DNA from: Pisaster brevispinus
Lineage: Eukaryota > Echinodermata > Asteroidea > Forcipulatida > Asteriidae
Length of the DNA stretch: 64,000 nt
Assembly (NCBI GenBank): GCA_023634235.1
Contig: JAMKCF010000006.1
Location: forward strand, 23,327,163 to 23,391,162
Reading direction: 5' to 3'
Shown: piece after piece, positions 1 through 11,239 of the stretch
How positions within the stretch are numbered: the first letter of the stretch is position 1
Layout: each line of letters begins with the position of its first letter
The notes under the pieces: generated by a model
Database searches by the model: none
What the model saw: the letters and a program-made list of their open reading frames with translations, nothing else
Told to the model about the DNA's origin: nothing
Position numbers and translations under genes: made by a program

Positions 1-429
1 TTCCAATCACAATTAACTGAGAAGATCATTCAAGATTACGTCGAAAATAAATGGGAGGGGAATAATGAAGGGAGGGTGCGAAGGGACAGGAAATAAACAA
101 GTCTAAGTACATGTATAGGCCTATGTATTTAGTTAGGAGTAAAACTGGCATTTTGCAAGACTGGAATAATTATAGTTATTAGCCGTAAGAAAGACATTAA
201 TTTTATGTCTATGTATCATATTCAAATGAGTAAGGCTCTAATTGGCTGTTTAAACTAATTACGTCATTCATATTCAATCTTCATTCATATTTTGTTACTG
301 CAATGCATTAATGCTGTACATGTACAGTAAATGATTTGAAATAATATTTGATATATTTCCTTTATTAATCAGACTTATTATTTCCTATGGATTACAATAA
401 GTAAGTGGGGTTCAATATCGAGTAATTAA
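1..429. other. non-coding, nothing recognised
   Basis: AT-rich sequence with no open frame of note, no RNA-gene box elements and no repeat recognisable by eye. Confidence 0.5.
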
Positions 430-431
430 CC

Positions 432-650
432 TCCACCCACCATAGCAACTGTCTACTAATGGTAGCTATTTTAAATAAGCCACACCCACCATAGCAACTG
501 TCTACCAACGGTGGCTATTTTAAATAAGCCACACCCACCATAGCAACTGTCTACCAACGGTGGCTATTTTAAATAAGCCACACCCACCATAGTGATCACT
601 ACCAACGGTGGCTATTTTAAATAAGCCACACCCACCATAGCAACTGTCTA
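432..650. repeat. 49-bp tandem repeat, about 4.5 copies
   Basis: A unit starting CACCCACCATAGCAACTG and ending in TATTTTAAATAAGCCA recurs with starts near 434, 483, 532, 581 and 628, so the period is 47-49 bp. The first copy is the most diverged, and the copy at 581 has lost part of its middle. The minus-strand open frame through it (a repeated GGCGLFKIATVG peptide) is only a translation of the repeat. Confidence 0.9.
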
Positions 651-654
651 GCAA

Positions 655-2460
655 CAATGCAAAGGTTGGATAATGACAAGAATGCCTCCGTACTTTAGTG
701 AACAATGCCACACATCAAGTGCTGGAATGCTAATGCCGAAAATGTATACAACATGTTCAATAATGTGCTTTTAATGTGTCTGAATCTTGTAGGATTTTGG
801 GTTGGGTATAGTTGTGATCGTGATTTGTCAACACATTGTGAAGCTCTGGGATTTGAACTTTTAGATGCCAATCTGAATTGTGATTGGTTAATACCTTAAT
901 AGGGCTTACCTTATTGATTGGTCTGTTCTTGTAGTAATTTAAATAAGGTACTTAGAGTCCTGCTCATCCAGCCCGCTCTTGATTTTTTGTTCCACTTGCA
1001 GTGTACTTAGTTTTACTCAGCTTGTTTTCTGTATCATAGTTAAAATGCTTTATTGCTACTTCAAATTTACATATTAAGGCTTTAATTAATGAATGAATTA
1101 AATCTATCAAGAGGGACTTTTATTTGTTATTATTTTGTAGGTAGATGCCAAGAAATCAAATTAGGTGTCGGGTCCATTGTGTGAAAGACATTATAGCCAC
1201 AGAAAACAGCTGTTATGTAAAGCTTTCCTCTTTGCACCGTGATGTAAATATATTGGCGGAATAAATTAGAGTTGGTTTATTGCTATTTATATACCGGTAC
1301 CTAAGTATACATTAGAAATTGCAGCGGATCCCTTCCTATGATTACATAAAACAAAATACAGGTATTACCTCCCAATAAGTACTATACTGAACAGTAGGCC
1401 TAATTGGTTATTTTTCAAAAAGTAGTTTTTTAAAATGGTAATTTTGAAATAAAATGTAGGGCCTATTGCACAAACTTTCAACTTTTGCATTCTTTCTGTT
1501 TAATTTAAAAGATCAAATATAGAAAATAAAATCTTGAGTCGTATGAGTGGGAACTGAATTATTTTTTTCTTGTCAGTGAAGAAAAGTGGCTGGTGATTAA
1601 CCTGAAAGAAATCTCTTCATCTTGGGTAGACAGACGGGCAGGAATTGTGGTTAGTTCAGGGTGGGAGAAATTGTGATCGGCAGGGTGTGGACATTCTTCC
1701 CCCACCTCCCCCTGGGGGTTTGTTGGACCTTCGTCTTCAAAGGAAACTGATTTTTCAGTAAGTCTCAAGCCTACAATCATCTCCACTATCCGACTAAAGA
1801 TGATTCTGAAATCCTTTGAAAAAAAGATCCATACAACCCCCTTTATCTTTACCAAACTCACCCGGTAATCTTTTCCAATCGTTCAGGATTCTTGAAAAAA
1901 ACCAAACACACATCAAGTTCCCAAGCCGATCTCATTTGCTTCTGGTAACGTGCCGTGCAGTACACCCATACCATAATTTCATTGTGCACTACAGAAAATT
2001 AACAAAGAATCACAGTACAATGTAATATATTCGAATTCACTAAACCAACATATTCCACACGTACCCCAGCCATGAGTAAACACGTGATACGCTGCTCTGA
2101 CATTCACGGACAACATTATCACAGCATTTGAATCCTGTCGCCCACTGAAAATAGTTCGCCACTGTGGGATTAAAATCTGAAAAGTGAGGGATAATTTTAT
2201 ATCACTCAAGTTCACACATAATTGTTTGAGTTTCTTAAAAGTTACCTTTCCAGAAGGTAATTCATCTTCTTCTAGAAGATTTACATAACTTAATTTTTAC
2301 GACGGTCGCGTAGAAATAATAGTCTCAGAGTGGATTTTGCCCGCCGGAATGCAAATCATTGTAAAACTTGTTTTCTGATTATAATAATACGTTTAGCGTA
2401 CGTTTTTTTCTCGTGTGTATTTATTATATGCATGGTGCATGTACATACATTGCACATAAA
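655..2460. other. non-coding stretch
   Basis: AT-rich, with several short open frames below 101 codons on both strands that overlap one another and lack splice or protein-family support. I see no RNA gene and no clear repeat. Confidence 0.4.
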
Positions 2461-2469
2461 ATTGTACAG

Positions 2470-2753
2470 TGCACACTTTGGACGAAGGCAGCGTGGACAT
2501 TCATGAAATCTTAATTCGAAGTCTCTTAATAAACCCCAATGGTTCTATTGTCAATGTATCGTTTACTGGAGGTGGTCCATTTAATGTTATAGACCAAAAT
2601 GCAAGTCGCTCTTGGGTGGACAAGGAGACATCCACTCTGAATTTTGAAGGAAATGTGGCATCCTTGATACATCTCAGCCGTACCACCAGACGTACGAAGA
2701 ACATGTCCGACATTTGGGTTCGAGGGGGCAACAACTCCCTGCAACCAGCGTGA
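2470..2753 (+). CDS. possible exon of unknown protein
   Basis: About 94 codons stay open after a plausible splice acceptor (ATTGTACAG ending at 2469) and run to a TGA at 2751-2753. The translation has a balanced, protein-like composition (for example NGSIVNVSFTGGGPFNV), with two potential N-glycosylation sites (NGS, NVS) and no low-complexity stretch. There is no ATG at the start and I do not recognise the family. The other two frames on the opposite strand are also open here, which weakens the case. It could be a terminal exon of a gene lying upstream of the window, a decayed retrocopy, or chance. Confidence 0.2.
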
Positions 2754-4255
2754 CCTGCAACCAGCAGTGTTGGATGAGCTTATTCGAAGTTGGACGCCAT
2801 TATGCTTACCTAGCCTACAAATCCTCGGTTTTGGGGTCAGTTAAACCTACCGTTTTCGTATAAAACTTGGGTTTGCACCGAGTGTGTCTACGGCAGCCAG
2901 TTCAAGGGGCGTGCGGAGCTTTCTACACCGTACCGCAGACTGACAATCCGCAACGCCGAGTGGTGATGAGGACTCAAAAGAAAATTCGAACTGATTGACT
3001 TGACTTGTCATGATGAATAATGTTGAAATTGTGCTGATTGTTATCAAATGACCGAAATTGGAGAGATCGTATCAAAGATGGGCCAATCTTGACCTGTAGG
3101 TGGTAAGTTGCAACAATTTATTGAGTCCATAAAAAAGGCTGTAGGCCCTACTATTAATTTAAAAAAGGGAGTTTTTAATGTGTACGTTTGCCTAATCCCC
3201 ACGTATTTTTATGAATAGACCATAATATATAGGCTATTTTTTATTTCATTGTTTATTTTTTGCAATTAATGAGATGGGAAAAGCCTTTTTAGGTACTTCA
3301 TGCCCTGAATATAACTGTTGAATGTTTTCGAAATTGTGCACTTGTTGCATGTGAATTTAGTCTACTCTAAATAAGACTACCTCAGACAACGCCCGCGTTA
3401 TTAAAACAAATAAATGCATACAAAATAAACAAATAAATAAATAAATAAACATAAAACAACAAAAAAAATACATAAAAAAAAAATATATATTAAAAAACAA
3501 TGGCAAAAGCCACCAGCTTACTTTGTGGACAACCCGTAGGCTATATCTATCGGAAATTAAAAAAATCATCGATTTTTTAAGTTGGTACATATGTATTACA
3601 GCATGGATTACAGTCTGATATTAAGAGTCCGTCCACTAATATTCTGAAAGAATGATAACACGTGCTTCCCGTAAAGCCATTTTTCCAGCTTTTGTATACG
3701 GCACATGTTCAATTGTTTCTACTCCTGCGGAAAAGCTAGCAGTCACTGTTGTCAGCACAAACTCTTATCTCTTTATATTATGTGCTTTTGTAAAAGTAAT
3801 ATGTTTACCATTAGGGCTTCACGTTGTGTAGTCTTTTAATTTTTATGTCTGCAGACGGCAGTGACTGATATGACTCTGAGTAACATGTTTTTAAATCCAA
3901 ATGCCTGCATCAATTTGGCAGTCCTAATTACTACATCTGTTCTTCCTTGATTTTAATAAATTAATTGTTGTGTTTTGTAGAAATGACTGTGCAGACAAAG
4001 GGTGTGCTGTCACTCAAATGCACTGTCTGGAACGCAGTCATCACCTCAATCGTGTACCTATAAATCATCTGTAATTATAGTAGGCCCTATTTCTTTTCCA
4101 TTTTCTTCCTCAAAATGCACACCTGTTTGGGAATTCGTTTTACACAATCTTGCCGTTTTTGTCTTCGTTGACTTATCGTGTAATTAGAAAAAGAGGACAA
4201 TTTTGCGTGTTTGTTTAATTTAGCCTAATGTAGTGAACGATTGCGATCGCTACCG
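2754..4255. other. non-coding stretch
   Basis: AT-rich, with an A-rich run around 3410-3500 (AAATAAATAAAT type). No gene, RNA or transposon signature recognised. Confidence 0.4.
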
Positions 4256-4374
4256 GGCATAAGATACCAAGAACAGGATGGCGGCAGCGTCCCCTTCCAA
4301 AATAAAGGCATGACCCCCACCCCCCACCATTGCCAAACCCTCTGCCCCTCCCCCACCACACACACCCTTACATA

Positions 4375-4690
4375 TCCGGTATGTGGGGTCCTGTTCTTAT
4401 TGTTCTAAGTAGTATTCCCTTTTCTAAAAAAAGAAACTCTCTGTGGGGGTACCAGTATGGGGTAGCATTGTTCCATTGTTAAAAGTACCCAGTAAGTTGG
4501 CGCGTGTAAGGGCAGTGACCCTTACTTATGGCAGTTAGTTACGGGGTACTTCCATTGTTGCTCTATTATTCCCTTTTCTGAATAAATCCTCTGTGGAGTA
4601 CCACTTGAACAAAGAAAACCTTGTGGGGTAGCATTGTTCTATTGTTAAAAGTACCCAGTAAGTTGGCGTGTGTAAGGGCACTTACCCCCA
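4375..4690. repeat. dispersed repeat R1 (two tandem copies)
   Basis: Contains TATGTGGGGTCCTG, a CCCTTTTCT segment, CTCTGTGGGG.TACCA and AAAGTACCCAGTAAGTTGGCG, the last part twice (near 4485 and 4645). Related copies occur at 11015-11130 and 36395-36550. All copies sit beside a short CA-rich run. No open frame or terminal inverted repeat was seen, so its class is unknown. Confidence 0.7.
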
Positions 4691-4699
4691 CCCCACTGA

Positions 4700-5480
4700 A
4701 AAAGTCCTGGCTAAGTCGCTGGGTTTTTGCTTGTAAAGTTGATACATTTTTACTAGATACAGATTTATAAGCAGCAAGTTCAACTCTGAACGAACCAAGG
4801 CTCAGTTGTGTTAATGATCTGATTAGCGGATCAAGGCCCCACCGTCGGGTTTTCTCCTGCTGTCTAGCCAGCCTTGTACAACCGCTTGCTCGTCCACACA
4901 GCCGGGGTTTGGCACTGACCTCTAGAGATCAGTGGGGTCTGGTCTGGCCGAGTTTTATTGACAGAAACTGATGTAGCGCCCTCTTTAGACGACTTACATA
5001 CAAAACGGGTTCCTAGACGGCTGTCATAGGAAAAGAAACGTGGCGGTGGTTTACAACCTGGAACCATGTGGACTTCAGTGTTGTGTAACAAAAACATTGT
5101 AGTAGTACACAATTACATCAAGTTACAACATTACGAAGGCAAAGTGTGCATGAATGGTAAGTTAGTTACTTTTATGGTAATAGTTCGATCTCAGTAATAT
5201 TTTTTGAAATTAAAGTTTGTAGTTGGTATGGTAATACAAAACTTAGAATTCATGTCAAATCGATTAACCCACTGACCCATGAATGAAGACAGTAAAATCC
5301 CAATTCATAATCAGATAATCTCTGGACGATCTACTAAAAAAATACTATGACTCTAAGCTGATACTCAGCAAAGTCCACTTCTAGATGTTAAAGCTGAGGT
5401 GAAGACTAGGTGTGCGTGAAACAGGTGGAAAGTTGTGCTTGGTAAATAAGTGCAAGTAAAAATCAAAACTAGTTAGTTAG
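4700..5480. other. non-coding stretch with unrecognised minus-strand ORF
   Basis: An 82-codon minus-strand open frame (4864-5112) begins with ATG but matches no family I know and has no splice or polyadenylation context. The rest is AT-rich. Confidence 0.35.
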
Positions 5481-5482
5481 AG

Positions 5483-6345
5483 CTAATGGGCAGGATGGGT
5501 GTAGACGTGTGACCTAAAGACGCCCACTGATGGAGCTGTGATGACGTCTGCAGGTAGTGCGTTCCAAAGTCTGACTGACTGTGGGCATGATTGAAGAAGG
5601 AGAATTTGTAGATTTAGAGGAATGAGTTGTAAGGAGCTGGTATTTTGCCGGGTGGTAGTTTCTGAGTCTAGTATGGGACATGTGGAGAAGTAGTAGTACT
5701 GGTCTCTGTCAATTGCGATAAGACTGTGTGAAATTTTGTACAGCAAGGTCTTAATTAATTGCTGCTTCCCTTCTGGATTGGAGTGAAGCCCACTGCAGAT
5801 TCTGAATAATTGTGGTGATACTCTCAGTGCGATTATGGGTGTTAAGCATAAATCTGGCTGCCCTCTTCTGAATAGCTTCAATCTGGTTGATGGTGGTTTG
5901 GTGATGGGGGTTCCAGACAGTTGAGCAATATTCTAAGTTGGGTCTTACAAGGGAGATGTAGGCCTGCTCTTTCAATTTTGGGTGGCACTGTCTTAGGTTC
6001 CTCTTGATAAGTCCTAGCATTCGATTGGCTTATAGGGTGATGTTTGATATGTGAGTCTTCTAGGAGAGCTTGGATGTGAAGGTTAGACCCAGATATGGAT
6101 GTTCTGTCTTTGCCTAGGTGGTAGTCAAAACTGATGCTGTTGGTACGGTGGGAGACTTGCATTACATGGCTGTTTGAATTGAACTTCAACTGCCACTTTG
6201 AGTGCAGAGAGTCCAAGTCCCTTTGTAGTGCTTTGCAGTCATCCTTGCTGTTAATAGAGCGGTACAACAAGCAATTATCAGCGAAGAGGCGAATAGACGA
6301 TGAGATGGAGTCGGATATATCATACATCCATGGATGGATACTCTA
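5483..6345 (-). pseudogene. degenerate LINE reverse transcriptase 3' part
   Basis: Read on the minus strand, three overlapping frames join into one reverse-transcriptase-like protein: ISDSISSSIRLFADN, then the region with LDSLHSKWQLKFNS, then MLGLIKRNLRQCHPKLKEQA, YISLVRPNLEYCSTVWNPHH and IEAIQKRAARFMLN. These are hallmarks of the C-terminal half of non-LTR retrotransposon polymerases (jockey/CR1-like), the class known for FADD-type catalytic boxes and the LEYCS.VWNP motif. The catalytic box reads FADN instead of FADD, and at least two frameshifts separate the pieces. The 5' half with the endonuclease is absent. It is a dead, 5'-truncated insertion. The exact clade is not assigned. Confidence 0.85.
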
Positions 6346-6483
6346 GTGAAATAGCCTTACGTACGTGCATGTTGGATCAGCATTTAATATAATGAGTCAC
6401 GTTCACGGTGCACGGTTGTGTTGATTGGAAATCAAGGTGTAGTTGAGGGGTGTATTTTGGTTACATAGATAAATTGGTCCAAA

Positions 6484-6943
6484 TTACTCCTAGCTAACTA
6501 AGCAGTTCGCTCCGCTATCGTCTCCGCGAACCTCATAGTCACTCAGTCATAGGTCATCATCATGTATAAAATACTGTTGGAAACTTTTTGCCCTTGTTAA
6601 TGCACCTGGAGTTTTCTTTTGAAAATGGATCTCGCGCAGCACACCATTGATTACAAGTGACAGCGGCCATTTTTGTAATCAGAAGGCGTTGATTTTGAAT
6701 AACGGTTAGAATTTATCATTTTTCCAACTTTTTTTTAATGGAGTGGATTTTCTGGACGCACGCCGACCTCACTGTGAAAGCAAAGAACTCATACAGCTTA
6801 ATTTAGGCGAGATCCGTTTTCAAAAGAGAACTCCTGGTGCTTAAACGTGAAGGGCTAAAAGTTTCGAATTGGATTTCGTACATGATGACCTATGAAGATC
6901 GTGGAGATGATATTGGAATGAACCGTATAGTTTTAGGAGTAGG
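6484..6943. mobile_element. fold-back (inverted-repeat) element, MITE-like
   Basis: Two arms of about 150 bp are imperfect reverse complements. The left arm (6484-6635) runs from TTACTCCTAG through CATAGGTCATCATCATGTA, TTTTTGCCCTT and CTTTTGAAAA to GGATCTCGC. The right arm (about 6808-6943) mirrors it, from GCGAGATCC through TTTTCAAAAGAG, AAGGGCTAAAAG and TACATGATGACCTATG to TTTTAGGAGTA. The spacer has no open frame. This is typical of non-autonomous fold-back or MITE DNA elements. No target-site duplication was determined. Confidence 0.75.
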
Positions 6944-7540
6944 TCCAAATCAACTAGCCACCACTGAGGTTACGAGTTCTGTGTCACTAGATTTTTTTTG
7001 ACCTTAACATTTTTCAGATTTTTGCTGAGATTGTTTCGGAGAAAAATCGTGTGAACTTCATCTGTTGGAAATTATACTCAATATTGCAAAGTACCTCAGA
7101 GCCATTTTAAGAACATACAGTCCACAGATTGTGCTAGTAATAGTTAGCAATTTGAATAAGGTTGTTTCATTTAGCTATTAATCATGATTCATGGATTTGA
7201 TAACCTAACAACCTCATAGTTTTATGAATAATGCTTCCAACTTTGCCCCTCTGTTGTATAATTGAAGTGGGCTTGTACAATGCACATTACATGGTTCATA
7301 TCAAAAGAACTGAGCAATTATGGTTAAGTGATATGCTCAAGGTCACAAGTGCCATAAATAGAACACGAATCAAAATTCTGCCAACATCCAAACTGGAGGA
7401 TTTAATAGATAATATTTGCATCGGGGATAAAGAATTAATTTGGTTTTACCATTACACCGATGTGTATTAAACATTTAACATCTATTAAATCGTTGCAGTA
7501 CCCACTGCTAAGGATTCCAACCCGCCTCTAGCCATCAGGC
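6944..7540. other. non-coding stretch
   Basis: AT-rich. The 79-codon open frame at 7231-7470 is unrecognised and ends without splice context. Confidence 0.4.
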
Positions 7541-7542
7541 TA

Positions 7543-7700
7543 GCTCGGTGGTCTAGTGGTAAGACATCTGCTCTAGCAATGCAAAGGTCGTGGGTTCGAA
7601 TCCCAACCGAGTGATTGTCTGTGGAATTTTTTCACAGAGCTTGGGAGAGCACTGAGTATACAGTGCTTAATACACATCAGTGTGAGGGTAAAACCAAATT
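7543..7700 (+). mobile_element. tRNA-derived SINE (tRNA-like head)
   Basis: The head (7543-7612) has tRNA features: acceptor arm CTCGGT pairing with ACCGAG, an A-box-like TGGTCTAGTGG and a perfect B box GGTTCGAATCC at 7593-7603. The anticodon stem is poor and the sequence continues into a non-tRNA body (GTCTGTGGAATTTTTTCAC, GAGAGCACTGAGTATACAG), as expected of a SINE and not of a free tRNA gene. The loop could be read as AGC (alanine). A functional tRNA is unlikely. Confidence 0.75.
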
Positions 7701-8155
7701 TAAAAATGGAGGATAGTATAATATTAGCAGATGGCTTGGCCTGGACATGACCATTTCTGATTCTGGTTTATGAGTATTCTATTTAGGCCTATGCCTAGTG
7801 ACCCAATTCACCTGTCTTGACTGACCTGGTTGCACCGTTCTGGGACACAGATTTCCGTTGTGCTACTGGGCAGTGCACATTAGATGTGCACCATATTATG
7901 CAATTTGACTCAAAAAATGACTGACCATGGACAAAAAGTAGCCACATGTGATTTTTATATTTAGATGAATATGATGAAGTAAACTGTTTTTGTATCCCTG
8001 TTTAGAAGCACTATTGCCATTCCGACCCAATCAGTTTCATCTAATATTCAAATTTTTGTTTTCAGATGTGATATGACTAGAAGCTTCAGCATAGTCCCAC
8101 ATCTCACAAAAACGTTTTGGGAATTCAGATAAGACTGCCTATTCAGTGTGTTACA

Positions 8156-9097
8156 ATGGCAAGTAGACACACTTCATCAGTCCTCTCACTTTATAAGAAC
8201 ATTTTGCTTCTTCATCGATTGCTACCTCTAGAGCTGAAGGCAGTGGGTGATGAGTACGTGAAGGCAGAGTTCCGTAGACACAAGAAAGTCAAGCCTGAGG
8301 AGGGCAGGAAGTTTATAGCAGAGTGGCAGGTCAGTAGATTGAATGTTTCTGTTTTGCCCACACACCGGATGTGTGATAGGCAAGTGTACTCTGTACTTTC
8401 TTGAGTTTTGTGAAAAAGAAGAAAACAAAACAGGCATATTGCTCGGGTGGGATTGGAACCCACATCTTGAAATTAGTTTTGTGTCCATTGCTTAAATTAG
8501 TAATGCAGTCTTGTTATATTGGAATAAATGTTTAATTATGTTTAATCCATACAAATTATCCTCAGAATTAAAAAAAAAGTAAATCACAGTTTGAAGCAAA
8601 ATGGTGGAGGCACTACCCAAATCCTTGTTAACAAAATGCTATGCAGTTTCATTGAACATTTTAGTGGAATTTTAAGGTGGTTCAAGAACCGATCACACAA
8701 AACATTAGTGCATTGCTCTTACTTGTGCCTGTATTCTTATAAAAAGTGTTTATCTGCAAGGTCTCTTTTTCAAACACACCAGGAACAATGTGTGTCACTC
8801 ACAGTATTGTAAAGTGCTGTAAAATTTTATTTAAAAACAAACAAACAACCAACAAAACAAAACTACAACAACTATTAAAATGATTACATTTTAAAATATT
8901 TTTTTTGAAAGAACTATGCAGCTGTTCTACAAGGTCAGTTCCAGCAAAGCAAATCCACTTTACAAGATGTTGGAGTCAACCTGTCAGACGAAAATCTTGA
9001 TGAACTGAGTCACGATCAGCTTGGACAGCTCCTAGAGCTGAGAAAAGAAACTTCTAAACCTTCTCCCTTTGTGCCACCTGTCGAAGGACCTTCATGA
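8156..9097 (+). CDS. SDHAF3: SDHAF3, succinate dehydrogenase assembly factor 3 (ACN9/LYRM10)
   Basis: Two exons, 8156-8329 and 8912-9097, encode 119 residues; the human protein is about 125. Exon 1 starts at the ATG of MASRHTSSVLSLYKNILLLH, contains the LYR-family LYK motif, then LPLELKAVGDEYVKAEFRRH and the KKVK...FIAEW segment. It ends TGGCAG|GTCAGT in phase 0. Exon 2 follows acceptor TTTGAAAG and gives NYAAVLQGQF, LSDENLDELSHDQLGQLLEL and KPSPFV before TGA. The order and the key blocks (SLYK, LHR.LP, YVK.EFRRHK, L...QLGQLLELR) match ACN9 proteins. In that family the product acts in the mitochondrial matrix as a LYR-motif chaperone helping to mature the iron-sulfur subunit of complex II. 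An upstream in-frame non-ATG extension was ignored. The gene looks intact and housekeeping, and is unrelated to its neighbours. Confidence 0.93.
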
Positions 9098-9132
9098 TAT
9101 ACACTGGTGTAATTTCAAGAACATTTTAGTTT

Positions 9133-9138
9133 AATAAA
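9133..9138 (+). other. polyadenylation signal of SDHAF3
   Basis: Canonical AATAAA lies 36 bases after the SDHAF3 stop codon, giving a very short 3' UTR. Confidence 0.7.
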
Positions 9139-9139
9139 A

Positions 9140-9942
9140 CATTGTTATTAAAATTCATGATGGTTCAAATGTGTCTGAAAGAGACGTTAGCATCAGTGAA
9201 TAAGAAAGATAAATTCTAACCCAGTGATTTGGCCGTAACTAGCTCAAGTATTTCTTATTTATTTATATTCTTTGCGAAAGTGAAGGATTCAGAAGGACTG
9301 GGGTTTGAAGGACATGGCAGTGGAGGAGGGTCCAGAAGGGTTGGGGCCATAATTGGTTCCTGCTTCGGGAGGATGTAGGATTGGGGCCATAGTGAGTTTC
9401 TGCTATGGGCATGACGGGAAGGAATGGGGTCATCAGGCTGTATTTGATATAAGAGGAAAGAGACGGATTGGGGTCTTATGCAGCGTGGCCAAAACGGCAT
9501 TCAGAAGAATCTGGGTTTTGTTGGGGGTGGGGGGGGGGGGGGGGAGGGGGTCATTGCAGGTAGGGTCCCAGTCATAAAAGGGTCTAGAAGGATACAGGCC
9601 ATTAGCCATAGTAAGCAAAACCATTAGACCCTGGTTTTGTCTATCCGTAAATTGATTTTCATAATTATTTTGGTTCAGATCGAAAAGTAATAGTTCGTAA
9701 TTTATTATCTTAAAGCTTTTTGCGAAAAGTTGTTACAGATAACAATTGCCCTGGAAATGATTGTGTTTAGTGAAGCATATTTGAGAAATCGAGTTGGAAT
9801 TTTCTGTCTTACAAAATTTGCGTTTACATGGAACTAAATTAAACGTTTACGTAAAATGAGAATATTGGACAATACTAGACAATTCAGCATTGTTTGTTAT
9901 GTTAATGACCATTTACTATGAATAGCGTCAGTGCCTTCGATG
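9140..9942. other. non-coding, with G-rich tract
   Basis: From 9300 to 9610 the plus strand is G-rich, with GGATTGGGGCCATA-like words repeated near 9340, 9380 and 9465. A long G homopolymer with one interruption lies at about 9524-9550 and could form a G-quadruplex. No credible gene. Confidence 0.5.
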
Positions 9943-10239
9943 AATTGTAGTTAGATGCCCTACAGATCGCGCACGATATTGTAGTTAGATGCTACAGATC
10001 GCGCACGATATTGTAGTTAGATGCTACAGATCGCGCACGATATTGTAGTTAGATGCTACAGATCGCGCACGATATTGTAGTTAGATGCTACAGATCGCGC
10101 ACGATATTGTAGTTAGATGCTACAGATCGCGCACGATATTGTAGTTAGATGCTACAGATCGCGCACGATATTGTAGTTAGATGCTACAGATCGCGCACGA
10201 TATTGTAGTTAGATGCTACAGATCGCGCACGATATTTCT
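9943..10239. repeat. 32-bp minisatellite, about 9 copies
   Basis: The unit reads GATATTGTAG, TTAGATGCTA, CAGATCGCGC, AC, repeated almost perfectly; only the first copy carries an extra two bases (GATGCCCTACAG). Each unit holds a short palindrome (TGTAG...CTACA). The last unit overlaps the 3' end of the minus-strand collagen C4-like gene, and its reverse strand encodes that protein's last residues plus stop. Confidence 0.95.
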
Positions 10240-10961
10240 CGCCCCTGTACATATGGAGGGCACTGGAGGGAGCCACATGCAGCTTCAATCAGGTAAAGGA
10301 ATGCCCCATCATCGTTGGCCTGACTGCCGGGGATGACCTCTGGCGCCTTATCCACACAAACAGCTTTTTGCTTCGCCTGAGTATAGTGGTCTGACATCAA
10401 GTAACCGCTGTATTCCTTTGTCCAGTTGTCAGGACAATCGTTCTTGGCGGGGAATAAAACCCGAGTGCCTCGACTGGTGAGGCGACACACCGCACACGGC
10501 ACGTCATGATCATGAATAACAGCAGAATTCTCGTGAGAAAAGGGGTCATAAGACGATACTTGGTATTCCATTCCATGAAGCTGTGAGTTACTTTGGAATC
10601 CATCTCTGTATGAAGGAGGCAGATCTGGATCAGTTGGGAGACAGAAAAGATCCACACTTCCTCCCTTATGGGAATAATGTGCACCAGCGCCATAACCTGT
10701 CAAGAAAATACACCTCTCATTATTCTTAGTATTTATCAATGTAGAAGGCACTTCACCTGTGGAGGTATTTGTGCAGAACGAACAAAATCAATCTAAAATG
10801 GCGACTTTCTGTGACCGTAGGCCTAATTGCTAAAGTCGAAGATTTAGAAAAGTTTGAAAAAGTAGACAAATACATACCCTGATACACAAGTTCTGTGCCT
10901 GCATGGTTTGGGCAAGTGGTTCTTCCCCAACGAATGTATGTCGGTCCAGAGGGTCTGTAGG
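10209..10961 (-). CDS. short-chain collagen C4-like C-terminal domain protein (partial, two exons)
   Basis: Two exons on the minus strand. The upstream exon (10961-10878) follows a TTTAG acceptor and encodes PSGPTYIRWGRTTCP through AGTELVYQ; it ends in phase 1 at G|GTATGT. The second (10696-10209) starts after CTTGACAG and continues GYGAGAHYSHKGG, VDLFCLPTDPDLPPSY, DHDVPCAVC, ending at a TAA. The order WGRTTCP, GxGxxHYSHxGG, LCLP, VPCAVC, CPxxWTxEYSGYLM, CVDKxPExxPG, CPPY and CAxC is the conserved cysteine-rich C-terminal region of short-chain collagen C4-like secreted proteins of sponges and echinoderms. Here the end reads SCAICSI-stop, inside a 32-bp minisatellite. The N-terminal exons (signal peptide, any Gly-X-Y repeat) were not found; the flank above 10961 is CA-rich and repetitive. 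The gene may be 5'-truncated or begin further away. Its ligand is unknown. Confidence 0.8.
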
Positions 10962-11014
10962 CTAAACAGTGAATAAAGTTCATCAACAAAACACACACAC
11001 ACACACCCTTACCG

Positions 11015-11130
11015 ATGGTGGCTTGTGGGGTCCTGCTATTGTTGTTCTATTATTCCCTTTTCTAAAGAATTCTCCTGTGGGGTCCAGGTTCCACAAAGAA
11101 TTCCCTTGTGGGGTCCATTGTTCTGTTGTG
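11015..11130. repeat. dispersed repeat R1 copy, beside CA and C/A-rich runs
   Basis: CTTGTGGGGTCCTGCTATTG and CCCTTTTCTAAAGAATTC resemble the copies at 4375-4690 and 36395-36550. A (CA)n run lies just before it (10989-11006), and a C-run plus an AAACAAAC-type run just after (11169-11240). Confidence 0.65.
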
Positions 11131-11239
11131 TTTTGGACCCCACAAGGATCGGTGGGTGTGTTCACCTATCCCCCCCCCCAAAAAACCCAAAAAACTAACA
11201 AAAAACAAACAAACAAACAAACAAACAAAACAAACAAAC

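Noticed and set aside
520..711. Minus-strand frame with GGCGLFKIATVG repeats
   Set aside because: Product of the 49-bp tandem repeat.
7543..7612. Functional tRNA-Ala gene
   Set aside because: Good A and B boxes, but the anticodon stem is weak and a SINE body follows directly.
9255..9624. Open frames in the G-rich region
   Set aside because: Low-complexity G/C-biased composition; three overlapping frames, none with gene signals.
9943..10239. CRISPR-like array
   Set aside because: The 32-bp units are contiguous without spacers, and the genome is eukaryotic; it is a minisatellite.
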